The notes: a model not told the origin generated them from the sequence alone. 64,000 nucleotides of DNA from Bacillota bacterium (GCA_023386265.1 JAEWKA010000004.1:1-64000); one strand, 5' to 3'; numbered from the stretch's first letter, positions 26,776-36,595 are shown. Made by a program: numbers and translations.

Positions 26776-27192
26776 ATGACAGCGGATAAGATAAAAATCG
26801 CAGAAATTCATGCATCCGGTTTCAACTGCGCACAGGTGGTGGCATATTTTTGCCGCGATTTAAGCGGGATAGATGAAAAAACAGCACTTGCCGCAATGGG
26901 CGGCTTCGGCGGCGGGTTGAAGTGCGGCGAGGTTTGCGGTGCGGTATCCGGTGGTGTGTATACGCTTAGCAACTATTGCCCATATACAGACGGTAAAGAC
27001 TTGCAAGCAAAGACGAAAATTACGGAGTTGACTAAAAGCTTTACTACGGCATTCAGAGAAGAGTATGGGACGCTGCTTTGCCGCGATTTAACATCGGACG
27101 GAAGTCACGAGCGCTGCGAGGAATATATGGCGAAAGCCATTGAGCTTATACATGAAATGATTGAAAGGGAAAAGACAAATGGGAATCTATGA
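26776..27192 (+). CDS. C_GCAxxG_C_C family redox protein
   Basis: The 138-residue protein has the family pattern: a cysteine in FNCAQ (Cys18) and [11 protein letters not shown] (Cys50 and Cys54), followed by further cysteines (Cys111 region and near the end). Members are thought to be redox or metal proteins, often in anaerobes; their function is not settled. TTGGAGG precedes the chosen ATG. The gene overlaps tyrS by 14 bases, so the two are coupled. Confidence 0.82.
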   Translation: MTADKIKIAEIHASGFNCAQVVAYFCRDLSGIDEKTALAAMGGFGGGLKCGEVCGAVSGGVYTLSNYCPYTDGKDLQAKTKITELTKSFTTAFREEYGTLLCRDLTSDGSHERCEEYMAKAIELIHEMIEREKTNGNL

Positions 27193-28405
27193 GGAACTGA
27201 AAGCGCGCGGTCTAATAGCGCAGGTATCTAACGAAGAAGAGATAAGAGAGCTTGTCAACACAGGCAAGGCGACTTTTTATATAGGCTTTGACCCTACGGC
27301 TGATTCACTGCACGTCGGACATTTTATGGCGCTTTGCCTAATGAAGCGCCTGCAAATGGCGGGAAACAAGCCGATTGCGCTCATCGGCGGAGGTACGACC
27401 ATGGTCGGAGACCCCTCTGGCAGGAGCGATATGCGCTCAATGATGACTTTTGAGACCATTACGCAAAACGGCGAGCGTTTTAAAAAGCAGATGAGCAAAT
27501 TTATCGACTTTTCCGAGGGAAAAGCGATAATGGTGAATAACGCCGACTGGCTCCTGAACCTCAACTATATTGATTTCCTGCGCGAATACGGTGCGTGCTT
27601 TTCCGTCAACAACATGCTCCGCGCCGAGTGCTACAAGCAACGCATGGAAAAGGGACTGTCCTTCCTTGAATTCAACTACATGATAATGCAAAGCTACGAC
27701 TTTTTGGAGCTATTCAAACGCTATGGCTGCAATCTTCAGTTCGGCGGCGACGACCAATGGAGTAATATGCTAGGCGGAACGGAGCTCATCCGCAAGAAGC
27801 TCAGCAAGGATGCCCATGTTATGACTATTACGCTTCTTCTGAACTCGGAAGGCAAAAAGATGGGCAAGACTCAGTCGGGCGCGGTATGGCTCGACCCAGA
27901 GAAGACAACACCCTATGATTTCTATCAGTATTGGCGCAACATTGCCGACTCTGACGTTCTGAAATGCCTGCGTATGCTGACCTTCCTGCCGCTTGAAACC
28001 ATAAACGAAATGGACAAATGGGAGGGCGCGAAGCTCAATGAGGCAAAGGAAATACTTGCCTATGAGCTGACAAAGCTCGTACACAACGAAGAAGAAGCAG
28101 AAAAAGCACAGGTGGCTGCGCGCGCCCTTTTCTCAAACGGGGGTGACATGGCGAATATCCCCACAACCGAGCTCTCGGAGGCCGATCTAGTCGACGGAGC
28201 GGTTGACATAATAACACTGCTTGTCAAGAGCGGGCTCTGTCCCTCAAAATCCGAGGCGAGACGCGCGGTTGAGCAGGGCGGAGTCGAGGCCGCGGGAGAA
28301 AAGATTTCTGAAATTAATGAGCGCTTTGACTCAAATGTGCTTTCCGGCGAAGGAATCGTTATAAAACGCGGAAAAAAGAGCTACAACAGGGTTATCCTTA
28401 AGTAA
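27179..28405 (+). CDS. tyrS: Tyrosyl-tRNA synthetase
   Basis: The 408-residue protein is a class I synthetase with the HIGH-type motif HVGH (in [15 protein letters not shown]) and the KMSKS-type motif KMGKT, and a C-terminal S4 domain for tRNA binding. It charges tRNA-Tyr. The start at 27179 lies inside the previous gene's last codons, with an AAAGGGAAAAG site upstream. No T-box leader is present, because the gene follows another without a gap. Confidence 0.96.
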   Translation: MGIYEELKARGLIAQVSNEEEIRELVNTGKATFYIGFDPTADSLHVGHFMALCLMKRLQMAGNKPIALIGGGTTMVGDPSGRSDMRSMMTFETITQNGERFKKQMSKFIDFSEGKAIMVNNADWLLNLNYIDFLREYGACFSVNNMLRAECYKQRMEKGLSFLEFNYMIMQSYDFLELFKRYGCNLQFGGDDQWSNMLGGTELIRKKLSKDAHVMTITLLLNSEGKKMGKTQSGAVWLDPEKTTPYDFYQYWRNIADSDVLKCLRMLTFLPLETINEMDKWEGAKLNEAKEILAYELTKLVHNEEEAEKAQVAARALFSNGGDMANIPTTELSEADLVDGAVDIITLLVKSGLCPSKSEARRAVEQGGVEAAGEKISEINERFDSNVLSGEGIVIKRGKKSYNRVILK

Positions 28406-28416
28406 CGAACTTTTCA

Positions 28417-28445
28417 TTTCCAATAATGATACAATATGGTATAAT
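28417..28445 (+). promoter_or_regulatory. Extended -10 promoter of the FHA-RodA/PBP operon
   Basis: TTTCCA (28417-28422) and TATAAT (28440-28445) are 17 bases apart, and TGG directly before the -10 box makes it an extended -10. The -10 box lies inside the perfect palindrome 28436-28470. Confidence 0.55.
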
Positions 28446-28470
28446 GACCGCGTGACGGTCATTATACCAT
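28436..28470. repeat. Perfect 15-bp inverted repeat covering the -10 box
   Basis: Arms 28436-28450 and 28456-28470 pair perfectly around a five-base centre. There is no T run, so it is not a typical terminator; it may be an operator or a tyrS transcript end. Confidence 0.6.
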
Positions 28471-28510
28471 TTGGCTAATATGGAAGTATATAGAAACGGA
28501 GGTGACAGCG

Positions 28511-30367
28511 GTGGAGAGCTTTCTGCAGGGCTTGAACGGATTTTTTGCGCAATCCGATGCGGGCGCATTCAGCCCGTTTCTGTCATACCTTGTTTACTTC
28601 ACTCGTTTCATGCTTCCGATTGCCGCAATTGCAATTCTCACACGCTGCGCATATTCAATGCTCCGCGAACGCTATGAGCCCGAAGTCTGGGGTTATCTTG
28701 ACCTGCCGGACGGCTCGAGGGTTCCGCTGCGGCACTGGGAGTGTACCGTGGGCAAGTCGCGGTCCTCTGACGTTGTTGTCAATGAACTAACCGCTGAGGG
28801 AACGCAGCTTGTTCTGATACGTGATGAATTCGGTAACTGGGCGGCCTATGACATCGGACATAACTCCGAAGCTAGGATAAACGGCAAAATAATCAGCGAA
28901 GAGGGCGCAAGGCTAGAGGACGGAGATCTCATCAGCATCGGCAGATCAAAAATCCGCTTTTTTAATCTTACCGAGGAAGAGCGCGGCATTATAGCCGAGC
29001 GCAGAACAGCTCCGGGCAAAATGATAGCGCCGGGAACTATGTTCCGTTTTGTAACGGTTTTTCAATTCCTCTTGATGTACCAGCAGCTATATTACTGTGA
29101 TGAAAAGTACAGGGCACAAATCGCGCTCTCGTTCATCGCTCTCTGTATAATCATGTGGATATATTATATTATAATGCGCACCATCGGCAGAAAGGGCTTC
29201 GAGGTCGAGGCTCTGGCTTTTTTCTTGAGTTCGATAGGAATGTCGGTATGCGCTAGTTCAACACCCGGAAATATGCTTAAACAGGTGATTCTTCTCCTTG
29301 TGGGAATAGTGTTTTTCATAATACTCGGTTCATGGCTGCGAGACTTGAAAAGGGTCAAGACCATGATATTACCGGCGGCTATCGCCGCAGTTGGGCTGCT
29401 TGCGATTAACGTAGTCTTTGGCTCAACTATGTTCGGCGCGAAAAACTGGCTCAGTATAGCCGGATTCTCGTTTCAGCCGTCGGAATTCGTAAAAATAGTC
29501 TACATCTACGCGGGCGCAGCAACTATGGATAGACTCTACAGAGGCAGAAACCTGCTCGTTTTCATCGCGTTTTCCGCGGTCTGCGTTGGTGCACTTGCGA
29601 TAATGGGTGATTTCGGAACGGCGCTTGTCTTCTTTGCGACCTTCCTTGTCATTTCTTTTATGCGAAGCGGGAATATCGCAACGGTTCTGCTTGCCGTTAC
29701 AGGCGCGGGACTTGCGGGCTTCTTAGCACTCAGCATAAAACCACATATCGCGCAGCGCTTCGCAACGTGGGGACACGTCTGGGAGGATGTAAACGGTGCG
29801 GGCTTCCAGCAAACGAGAGCTCTCTCGGCAGCGGCTTCCGGTGGACTTTTTGGACTCGGCGCGGGGCACGGCTGGCTCCACAATATCGTCGCCGCGGATA
29901 CTGACCTTGTGTTCGGAATGGTGAGCGAGGAGATTGGTCTGCTTATCGCAATTAGTGCGGTCGTTGCAATTATAATCCTTGCCGCGTACACTGTTCACAA
30001 TGCTTCGCAGGGACGCTCCGCTTTCTATGTCATCGCGGGCTGCGCCGCTGTGTCAATGATGATGGTTCAGCTCGGGCTGAACATATTTGGTTCTCTGGAT
30101 ATTCTGCCGTTCACCGGAGTTACCTTCCCCTTTGTCTCGCTGGGAGGCTCCAGTCTTATATCCTGCTGGGCGCTTTTAGCATTTATTAAAGCAACCGACA
30201 CGCGCAAGAGCGCGAGCTTTATAATGAAGGATCCTTCGAAAATGCATGATTGGAATGAGTTCGCTGAGCGTGAACTCGAAGAACCCCCCGAAGAAGACGA
30301 AGAAATTGAAGATAATGAGCGGAATCTTTTCGACAGAAGCAGCGAGAAGAGGAGGCGCGGAAAATGA
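28511..30367 (+). CDS. FHA domain-RodA/FtsW/SpoVE fusion (SEDS peptidoglycan polymerase)
   Basis: The 618-residue protein has a first membrane helix (residues about 20-45), a cytoplasmic FHA-like domain (about 60-150), then some ten helices of the SEDS family, including the PSEFVKI signature. SEDS proteins polymerise peptidoglycan glycan strands with a class B PBP, which is encoded next with a four-base overlap. The FHA fold is recognisable (GKSRSSDVVVN, LEDGDLISIG), but the SRxH residues that bind phosphothreonine are replaced by TAEGT. The C-terminal 60 residues are acidic. I start at the GTG at 28511, eight bases after GGAGG. Confidence 0.88.
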   Translation: MESFLQGLNGFFAQSDAGAFSPFLSYLVYFTRFMLPIAAIAILTRCAYSMLRERYEPEVWGYLDLPDGSRVPLRHWECTVGKSRSSDVVVNELTAEGTQLVLIRDEFGNWAAYDIGHNSEARINGKIISEEGARLEDGDLISIGRSKIRFFNLTEEERGIIAERRTAPGKMIAPGTMFRFVTVFQFLLMYQQLYYCDEKYRAQIALSFIALCIIMWIYYIIMRTIGRKGFEVEALAFFLSSIGMSVCASSTPGNMLKQVILLLVGIVFFIILGSWLRDLKRVKTMILPAAIAAVGLLAINVVFGSTMFGAKNWLSIAGFSFQPSEFVKIVYIYAGAATMDRLYRGRNLLVFIAFSAVCVGALAIMGDFGTALVFFATFLVISFMRSGNIATVLLAVTGAGLAGFLALSIKPHIAQRFATWGHVWEDVNGAGFQQTRALSAAASGGLFGLGAGHGWLHNIVAADTDLVFGMVSEEIGLLIAISAVVAIIILAAYTVHNASQGRSAFYVIAGCAAVSMMMVQLGLNIFGSLDILPFTGVTFPFVSLGGSSLISCWALLAFIKATDTRKSASFIMKDPSKMHDWNEFAERELEEPPEEDEEIEDNERNLFDRSSEKRRRGK

Positions 30368-31686
30368 AGAAGATTAAGAACAGAGCGTATTTTTCGATGC
30401 TGATTGCGCTCGGACTCGTTTTCGGTCTGTGTATCTTTGCGATTCGTCTTTATGCTAATGGCAAGGATTGGACGATGCTGCGCGCAAATAGCAGCGTTTA
30501 TAACCAAGGTGTTCTTGACACGGGAACAATTGTTGACCGGAATGGAGTCGTGCTTGCTCACGCGGATGCGGGTGTGTTTTCCTATGCGGACGATGAGACT
30601 ATTCGCAAATCCTGCTTTCATATTGTCGGGGATTACACAGGGAATGTCGGAACTGGAGCAATAAGCGTTTTCAGCTCAAAGCTCGCAGGCTATGATTTTA
30701 TTGACGGAGTGGCAAGTATTTCGGGAAATGGCGGAAAAGTTAAGCTGTCCGTTGATTCCTCGCTGAACGCAATAGCCTATCAGGCACTCGCGGGAAGAAA
30801 AGGCGCTGTGCTTGTTTCCAACTACAAGACAGGCGAGATACTCTGTATGGTGAGCACTCCCGCCTACGACCCAAACAATCCGCCCGATACCTCGGCTCCT
30901 GCTTATGAGGGCGTTTATATGAACCGCTGCCTCGGCGCAACCTATACTCCGGGCTCGGTATTTAAGCTTATCACGCTCTCGGCGGCAATCGAGAACATTC
31001 CCGACCTTTATACCAAAAGCTTCACCTGCGCGGGCGGTGTGTCTCTCGGCAGCGATTTTGTCAAATGCACGGGTGTACATGGACAGCAGACCATTGAGCA
31101 GGCGCTTGCGAATTCCTGTAACAGCTCCTTTTCGGATATATCGCAGGAACTTGGCGCTGACACCATTTATAATTATGCGGAAAAATACGGCTTTTTGAAA
31201 AGCCTTTCCGTCAGCGGTATCGACACGACAGCAGGCAGTATTGAAAAAGGAGGAACAGGAACCAGCAATCTGAGCTGGATGGGTATTGGGCAGTATAACG
31301 ATCTGATTTCCCCCATAGCAATGCTGAGACTCGTTTCCGCAATCGCGAATGACGGCGTTGCCAAGGAGCCGGTCATCCTTAAAAACGCACATTCCTCCTC
31401 GACTCGCCTCATAGAGACCGATACAGCGCAGAAGGTACAGGAGCTTATGGCCTACAACGTGGCCTATGCCTACGGACAGGGAAACTTTCCGAACCTGAAA
31501 ATCTGTGCTAAAACTGGAACCGCGGAGCTAGGTGACGGCACATCAAACGCATGGTTCGTCGGCTTTCTCGACGATAGCGAATATCCCCTCGCCTTTACGG
31601 TCATTATCGAAAGAGGCGGCGGAGGGCTTGCAAACGCAGGTCCCGTCGCAAACGCCGTTTTGCAGGCGGCTGTTGCAAATTCTTAA
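30364..31686 (+). CDS. Class B penicillin-binding protein (PbpA/FtsI-like transpeptidase)
   Basis: The 440-residue protein has an N-terminal membrane helix and a penicillin-binding transpeptidase domain with all three active-site motifs: S198-V-F-K201, S251-C-N and K383-T-G. It crosslinks peptidoglycan outside the membrane. It lacks most of the large N-terminal dimerisation module of FtsI/PBP2, like mycobacterial PbpA. Overlap with the SEDS gene indicates a working pair for cell-wall elongation, division or spore cortex. Confidence 0.92.
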   Translation: MKKIKNRAYFSMLIALGLVFGLCIFAIRLYANGKDWTMLRANSSVYNQGVLDTGTIVDRNGVVLAHADAGVFSYADDETIRKSCFHIVGDYTGNVGTGAISVFSSKLAGYDFIDGVASISGNGGKVKLSVDSSLNAIAYQALAGRKGAVLVSNYKTGEILCMVSTPAYDPNNPPDTSAPAYEGVYMNRCLGATYTPGSVFKLITLSAAIENIPDLYTKSFTCAGGVSLGSDFVKCTGVHGQQTIEQALANSCNSSFSDISQELGADTIYNYAEKYGFLKSLSVSGIDTTAGSIEKGGTGTSNLSWMGIGQYNDLISPIAMLRLVSAIANDGVAKEPVILKNAHSSSTRLIETDTAQKVQELMAYNVAYAYGQGNFPNLKICAKTGTAELGDGTSNAWFVGFLDDSEYPLAFTVIIERGGGGLANAGPVANAVLQAAVANS

Positions 31687-31692
31687 TAATAA

Positions 31693-31721
31693 GCCTCACA
31701 TGCCAATAAGTCGGGTGAGGC
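31693..31721 (+). other. Hairpin in the leader before the ABC-F gene
   Basis: A seven-bp stem (31693-31699 with 31715-31721) lies in the 75-base gap between the PBP and ABC-F genes, followed further on by CTTTT. It could be a weak terminator or attenuator. Confidence 0.3.
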
Positions 31722-31761
31722 CGCTTCGGCTCGCTCGGCTTTTCATTTATAGGAGAATACA

Positions 31762-33657
31762 ATGTCAGAAATATCAATACAAGGCTTGGTAAAAGCCTTT
31801 GAACAGGACAAAAACATACTTGACGGTCTCAGTTTTGAGATAAACTGCGGTGAGCGCGTCGGTATCCTCGGCAAAAACGGTGCTGGAAAAACAACGCTTT
31901 TCCGCATAATAACGGGTGAAGTGCATCCGGACGAGGGAAGAGTCGTCATCCCTTCTGACAGACGCATGGGTCTCATTTCCCAAATACCAGTCTATCCCGA
32001 AGGATTTACAGTTGAAAATGTGCTCAAATCGGCACACGAGAGGATATTCGAGCTCGAGGCCAAAATGAACGAGCTTGTGTCGCGGATGACGAATGAAACC
32101 TCCGACGCTATCCTGCGCGAATATGACAAAGCTGCGGCTGATTATGAGCGGCTGGGCGGCTACAGTGCCGATTCGGAACGCAACAGAGTTGCAAACGGTC
32201 TTGAAATATCGGAGGCAATGCGAAAGCAGCTTTTTTCGGAGCTTTCCGGCGGAGAAAAAACGCGAGTCAATCTTGCGCGCCTCATACTTGAGGACACGGA
32301 TATTCTGCTTCTGGACGAGCCGACAAACCACCTTGATTTAAAGGCGACGGAGTGGCTGGAGGAATACCTTCTAAAGTTTCGCGGGACTGTACTTGCGATT
32401 TCGCATGACCGCTTTTTTCTAGACAGGGTCGTGACTCGCACAGTCGAGATTTTGGGTGGCAAAGCTGAGTTCTACAGCGGCAACTACAGTTTCTATGTCG
32501 ATGAAAAGCAACGGCGCTATGAAGAACAGCTTAAGAAATATGAGAAGGAACAGGCGAAGATAGCACAGCTTCAGGAGGCGGCGGATAAACTGCACCTTTG
32601 GGCATTTATGGGAGCAGATAAACTTCATAAGCGTGCGTTTTCTATGGAAAAACGCATGGAAAGGCTGCGTCAAACCGACAGACCCAAGTTGGATAGAGCT
32701 ATGAAGATTAAATTCGCCCAGCGCGAATTTTCGGGCGACGAGGTACTTGTAATCGACGGAGTCAGCAAGTCCTTTGGGAAAAGGACGCTATTTTCGAATC
32801 TTGAGCTTATCATCGAGGGCGGAGAACGCATCGCGCTCATTGGCGACAATGGAACGGGAAAATCGACGCTTATAAAGCTTATCATGGGTGAGGACGTGCC
32901 GGATAGCGGAATGATACGCCGAGGCCCATCTGTAAAGATGGCATATCTGCCGCAAATTATTAAGTTTGACTTCCCGAACAGAAGCTTACTTGATACGATG
33001 CTTTATTCCGAAAAATGCACACCGCAGGGAGCTCGAGACAGACTCGCCAGCTTCCGTTTTTCCGGCGAGGACGTTTTCAAGCCCGTTTCTGCGCTATCCG
33101 GCGGAGAACAGAGCCGCCTGCGGCTTTGCATGCTCATGCGCGGCGAGGTAAACTTCCTGATCCTTGACGAACCGACGAACCATCTGGATATTCAGAGCCG
33201 CGAGTGGATTGAGGAAGCGGTGGACGATTACAATGAGGCCCTCCTGTTCGTGTCGCATGACAGGTACTTTATTGAGCGTTTCGCGACTCGAATATGGGCG
33301 CTCGAAAACGGAACAATCAACGATTTCCGCGGCGGTTTTGACGAATACAGAGAATACTTGAAAAAGCAAACCGAACTAAATCAGAACTTTAAGTCGAAAG
33401 AAAACGTCAAAGAGGACAGCAACAGGTCATTCAGGAAGAATCCTTCGGCCTATAACGAAAAACAGCTCCAGAAAACGGAGCGGGATATCGCGCGGCAAGA
33501 AGAGAAACTAAAGGAAATCGAGCTGCTCTGCGAGGAAAATTCCTCGGACTTCCAAAAGCTTATGGAGCTTGACGTTCAGAAAGCTGAAACACAAAAGGAA
33601 CTGGACACGCTCTTAGAGAAGTGGGAGGAGCAATCCGAGCAAAGCTGCTCAGACTGA
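31762..33657 (+). CDS. ABC-F family ribosome-associated ATPase
   Basis: The 631-residue soluble protein has two ABC domains, each with Walker A (GKNGAGKT at 37-44; GDNGTGKS), LSGGE signatures and LLLDEPTNHLD/LILDEPTNHLD Walker B motifs. They are joined by a long charged linker (the P-site tRNA interaction motif) and end in a coiled coil. No membrane domain exists, so it is not a transporter. ABC-F proteins act on the ribosome as translation factors, and some protect against antibiotics; length and C-terminal coiled coil resemble Uup/YdiF types. AGGAG precedes the ATG. Confidence 0.9.
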   Translation: MSEISIQGLVKAFEQDKNILDGLSFEINCGERVGILGKNGAGKTTLFRIITGEVHPDEGRVVIPSDRRMGLISQIPVYPEGFTVENVLKSAHERIFELEAKMNELVSRMTNETSDAILREYDKAAADYERLGGYSADSERNRVANGLEISEAMRKQLFSELSGGEKTRVNLARLILEDTDILLLDEPTNHLDLKATEWLEEYLLKFRGTVLAISHDRFFLDRVVTRTVEILGGKAEFYSGNYSFYVDEKQRRYEEQLKKYEKEQAKIAQLQEAADKLHLWAFMGADKLHKRAFSMEKRMERLRQTDRPKLDRAMKIKFAQREFSGDEVLVIDGVSKSFGKRTLFSNLELIIEGGERIALIGDNGTGKSTLIKLIMGEDVPDSGMIRRGPSVKMAYLPQIIKFDFPNRSLLDTMLYSEKCTPQGARDRLASFRFSGEDVFKPVSALSGGEQSRLRLCMLMRGEVNFLILDEPTNHLDIQSREWIEEAVDDYNEALLFVSHDRYFIERFATRIWALENGTINDFRGGFDEYREYLKKQTELNQNFKSKENVKEDSNRSFRKNPSAYNEKQLQKTERDIARQEEKLKEIELLCEENSSDFQKLMELDVQKAETQKELDTLLEKWEEQSEQSCSD

Positions 33658-33670
33658 AAGGTTCGGTGAC

Positions 33671-34456
33671 ATGGAAAATAATGAACATAGGGACAGGGTG
33701 TTCTGGGTAGTTGAAGTAGCGCTGTTTGCGGTATTTCTGATTCTCTCCTATTACGCCGTTGGCTACAAGACTATTGCGCAGGCGCTGGCGGCGATAACGG
33801 TGCTGGTTGCGATGTATAGGCTGATTTCGTATTTCTCGAAGAAGCACGCCAAGGTCGCGAAGGCGCTGAAGACTGTTTTGACGACTCTGGTATGTGTTGG
33901 GCTTGTCTTTTTTGCGGTTTTAGAAGCGATTGTTATAAGCTCCGCGCACACGGACAAGGACCCCGAAGCGCCTTATCTCATCGTGCTCGGTGCGGGCGTC
34001 AACGGTTCAGAGCCTTCACTTTCACTGATGTACAGGCTTGAAGCAGCAAAAGACTACCTCGATAAATATCCTGAATCGAAAGCTATAGTTTCCGGCGGGC
34101 AGGGAGCGGGGGAGAACATCTCGGAGGCCGAGTGCATGCGCCAGTGGCTGGCCAATAACGGTATTTCTAAGGACAGAATAATCATGGAGGACAAGTCCAC
34201 CTCGACCTATGAGAACCTACGGAACTCGCTTGAGATTATTAAAGACAGCGGCGGAGACACGACAGCAAAGGTCGCGGTGCTTTCGCAGGAATACCATCTT
34301 TACCGCGCGAAGTTCTACGCAAGCGAGCTGGGGGCGAACGTCGTCGGGGTAGCGGCGAACACGGGAAACAAAGCGATGATGGTGAGCTATACTATGCGGG
34401 AAGCCTTTGCGGTCGCATATATGTGGATTCTCGAGCGATATTTAGGACACGCATAA
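33671..34456 (+). CDS. YdcF/ElyC/SanA-like DUF218 membrane protein
   Basis: The 261-residue protein has three N-terminal membrane helices (about residues 14-100), followed by the extracytoplasmic DUF218 domain starting YLIVLGAGVNG, with EAECMRQWLANNGI and SQEYHLYRAKFYA. DUF218 proteins (ElyC, SanA) are linked to envelope integrity and lipid carrier metabolism; no reaction is established for this one. AAAGG lies nine bases before the ATG. It follows the ABC-F gene by 13 bases. Confidence 0.85.
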   Translation: MENNEHRDRVFWVVEVALFAVFLILSYYAVGYKTIAQALAAITVLVAMYRLISYFSKKHAKVAKALKTVLTTLVCVGLVFFAVLEAIVISSAHTDKDPEAPYLIVLGAGVNGSEPSLSLMYRLEAAKDYLDKYPESKAIVSGGQGAGENISEAECMRQWLANNGISKDRIIMEDKSTSTYENLRNSLEIIKDSGGDTTAKVAVLSQEYHLYRAKFYASELGANVVGVAANTGNKAMMVSYTMREAFAVAYMWILERYLGHA

Positions 34457-34463
34457 TGATATT

Positions 34464-34496
34464 AATAATAGGGAGCCGCTAAGGCTCCCTATTATT
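34464..34496 (+). terminator. Hairpin terminator after the YdcF-like gene
   Basis: A perfect 14-bp stem (34464-34477 with 34483-34496), loop GCTAA. The lower half is AT-rich, which can replace a separate T run. Confidence 0.7.
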
Positions 34497-34783
34497 ATGT
34501 AAACCATTTTAAAAAAGTGTCTGAACTTCTTCGGTGTATTAGACAAATTTCGTTTCCCCGTATTATTCATTACACAAAATCTATATCTAAATAGACATAT
34601 ATTTGACTTTTGCCAGTTTTTCTTGTTGATTTATTTGTGAATGAGTAATAAAATACTCTCATAATGTTGTAATAAATGCCTTGTTTTGACGCATGGATAT
34701 ATGCGGCTTTCAGAAGTGGCTAAAGACAACAACATAGTACGCAGCTGCTTTTGAGACGTGAAGGGCATAAGGGGGAGACTGGA
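34497..34783. other. Gene-free AT-rich region before the acyl-CoA synthetase
   Basis: This region has no coding frame of note. A possible weak promoter, TTGTTG-17-TAATAA, lies in its middle, and a GCAT/ATGC small inverted repeat lies near 34691-34707. I found no other structure. Confidence 0.3.
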
Positions 34784-36343
34784 ATGTACGATTCTGAAAC
34801 ATTGTTTAATATGGGCAAATATCGGGTACGTTTTTCCGGTAAGCACGAGGCGATTTACGATTACGATACCGGTAAGCACTATACTTATTTTGAGATGGAT
34901 AAGCGCTCAGATAAGCTCGCGTATTTTCTGACTGAGAAGCTCGGACTCAAGAAGGGCGACAGAATCGGATTTTGCGCGACGAACTCCGTGGCTTTTTTCG
35001 ACGCCTTTTATACTACCTACAAAACCGGACTGATAATTACCACATATAACTGCCTCCTCCGCGAGAAGGAGCTGTTTTCGCTTATCGAAAACGAAGCGCC
35101 GAAGGTGATTTTTTATTCTGGTGAATTTACCTTCACTGTGATGAGTCTGCGCGAAAAGGGCTTTAAGCAGGAATTCATATGTCTTGACGAACCCTGCGAG
35201 GGTGATACCTATTGCTATTCGGATATTATGAATAACGAGGACTATAAAGAACCCGTTAATCCCGGGCTCGATTATGAGGACATCCAGATGCTCATACATA
35301 CGGGCGGTACGACCGGTACGCCCAAAGCGGCGATGATATCCTTCCGCTCGCTTTTCTATAATTCAATGGCGGATTCGACGGGCTTTCAGCTCAGCGAGAA
35401 CGACACAGCGATTTTGACTCTTCCGCTTTTCCATACGGCGGGTTGGAATGTCTTTACCCTGCCGCTTCTTTCAATCGGCGGCAGAATTATCATTATGAGA
35501 GGCTTCAATCCCTCTAAGGTTTTGAGTGCCATCAGGGAAGAAAGACCGACGGTCGGTATTTCTGTTGAAACGATGTACAAGGCTCTAGCCATGCAGCCTG
35601 ATTTCGCGGAAACCGATTTTTCGTGTTACCGTATTCTTGTAACAGGTGCCGCACCGACGGGAAGAGAGCTTCTTGAGATTTATTGGGCCAAGGGTGTGAA
35701 AATGGTCAACGCCTACGGCATGACTGAGGTCGGCCCGAACAACATGTGCCATCCGGTCGGACTCATCGAAATCGAGGACGTTCGCGCAAAATGGAACTCC
35801 TGCGGCATTCCCGCGCCCTTTAATCAGGTTCGTTTTGTCGATGACGAGGGCAAGGATGTTCCGAAAGGCGAGCGCGGCGAGCTGGTTTTTGGCGGCAAGC
35901 TGCTGTTTTCCGGCTATTGGAATAATCCCGAAGCTACAGCCGTGATTATGCACGACGGCTGGGTTCATACCGGAGATATGGGGTATCTCGATGAGGACGG
36001 TTTCTGCTACATAAGCGGAAGAAAGAAAAATATGTTCATTTCCGGCGGAGAGAATATTTTCCCTCAGGAAATTGAAGACGTCATTATGCTCGTCCCGGGC
36101 GTGCTCGAAGCCTGCATTGTCGGTGTTCCGGATCCAAAATGGGGCGAAGTCGGACGTGTTCTGATTGTCAGAGCCTCAGGTGTCAATGTGACGCGCGAGG
36201 AAATTATCAAAACAGTTAAGACAGAGCTCTCGAGCATAAAAGTCCCCAAATACGTCACTTTTGTCGACAGCGTTCCAAAAAACGCCGTCGGTAAGCGCGA
36301 CCTGAACGAAATTCGAAAATTATTCGGTACGCCGGAGGATTGA
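34784..36343 (+). CDS. AMP-dependent acyl-CoA synthetase/ligase
   Basis: The 519-residue protein has the adenylate-forming motifs in order: the P-loop-like HTGGTTGTPKAAM, NAYGMTEVGP (A5), TGDMGYLDEDG (A7), SGRKKNMFISGGENIFP (A8) and PKNAVGKRDL with the catalytic lysine (A10). It activates a carboxylic acid with ATP to the acyl-AMP and then to the CoA thioester in the cytoplasm; the acid cannot be named. GGGGAG lies six bases before the chosen ATG. It stands alone, between two terminators. Confidence 0.9.
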   Translation: MYDSETLFNMGKYRVRFSGKHEAIYDYDTGKHYTYFEMDKRSDKLAYFLTEKLGLKKGDRIGFCATNSVAFFDAFYTTYKTGLIITTYNCLLREKELFSLIENEAPKVIFYSGEFTFTVMSLREKGFKQEFICLDEPCEGDTYCYSDIMNNEDYKEPVNPGLDYEDIQMLIHTGGTTGTPKAAMISFRSLFYNSMADSTGFQLSENDTAILTLPLFHTAGWNVFTLPLLSIGGRIIIMRGFNPSKVLSAIREERPTVGISVETMYKALAMQPDFAETDFSCYRILVTGAAPTGRELLEIYWAKGVKMVNAYGMTEVGPNNMCHPVGLIEIEDVRAKWNSCGIPAPFNQVRFVDDEGKDVPKGERGELVFGGKLLFSGYWNNPEATAVIMHDGWVHTGDMGYLDEDGFCYISGRKKNMFISGGENIFPQEIEDVIMLVPGVLEACIVGVPDPKWGEVGRVLIVRASGVNVTREEIIKTVKTELSSIKVPKYVTFVDSVPKNAVGKRDLNEIRKLFGTPED

Positions 36344-36380
36344 ACTCCGGCCCTTTTGGGAGAGATCGAGGAGAGTATTG

Positions 36381-36416
36381 CGGCACTTTTCCTTTGCGAC
36401 AATGGGAAAAGTGCTG
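36381..36416 (+). terminator. Hairpin after the acyl-CoA synthetase gene
   Basis: A 12-bp stem with one wobble pair (36381-36392 with 36405-36416) is followed by AT-rich sequence. A seven-bp stem with TTTT at 36331-36357 overlaps the end of the gene and may also help. Confidence 0.5.
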
Positions 36417-36560
36417 TAATATTATACTATTCGCTTTTCGATTAGCTCAATATGTGGAGTTTACACACGCGGAATAAAATAAATTATTTCATAGCGCCGC
36501 TTATGCTTTGATATAATGCCTGTTTTCGGTAAAACACCATATAATATTGAAGAAATTATA

Positions 36561-36589
36561 TTGACAATGCCTAACCTGCGTGATAAACT
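36561..36589 (+). promoter_or_regulatory. Sigma-A promoter of rplU-rpmA
   Basis: TTGACA (36561-36566) and TAAACT (36584-36589) are 17 bases apart. The transcript would have a leader of about 82 bases before the rplU start. Confidence 0.7.
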
Positions 36590-36595
36590 AACAAG

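Noticed and set aside
27160..27180. Possible T-box leader for tyrS
   Set aside because: tyrS starts inside the preceding gene, so no leader can fit.
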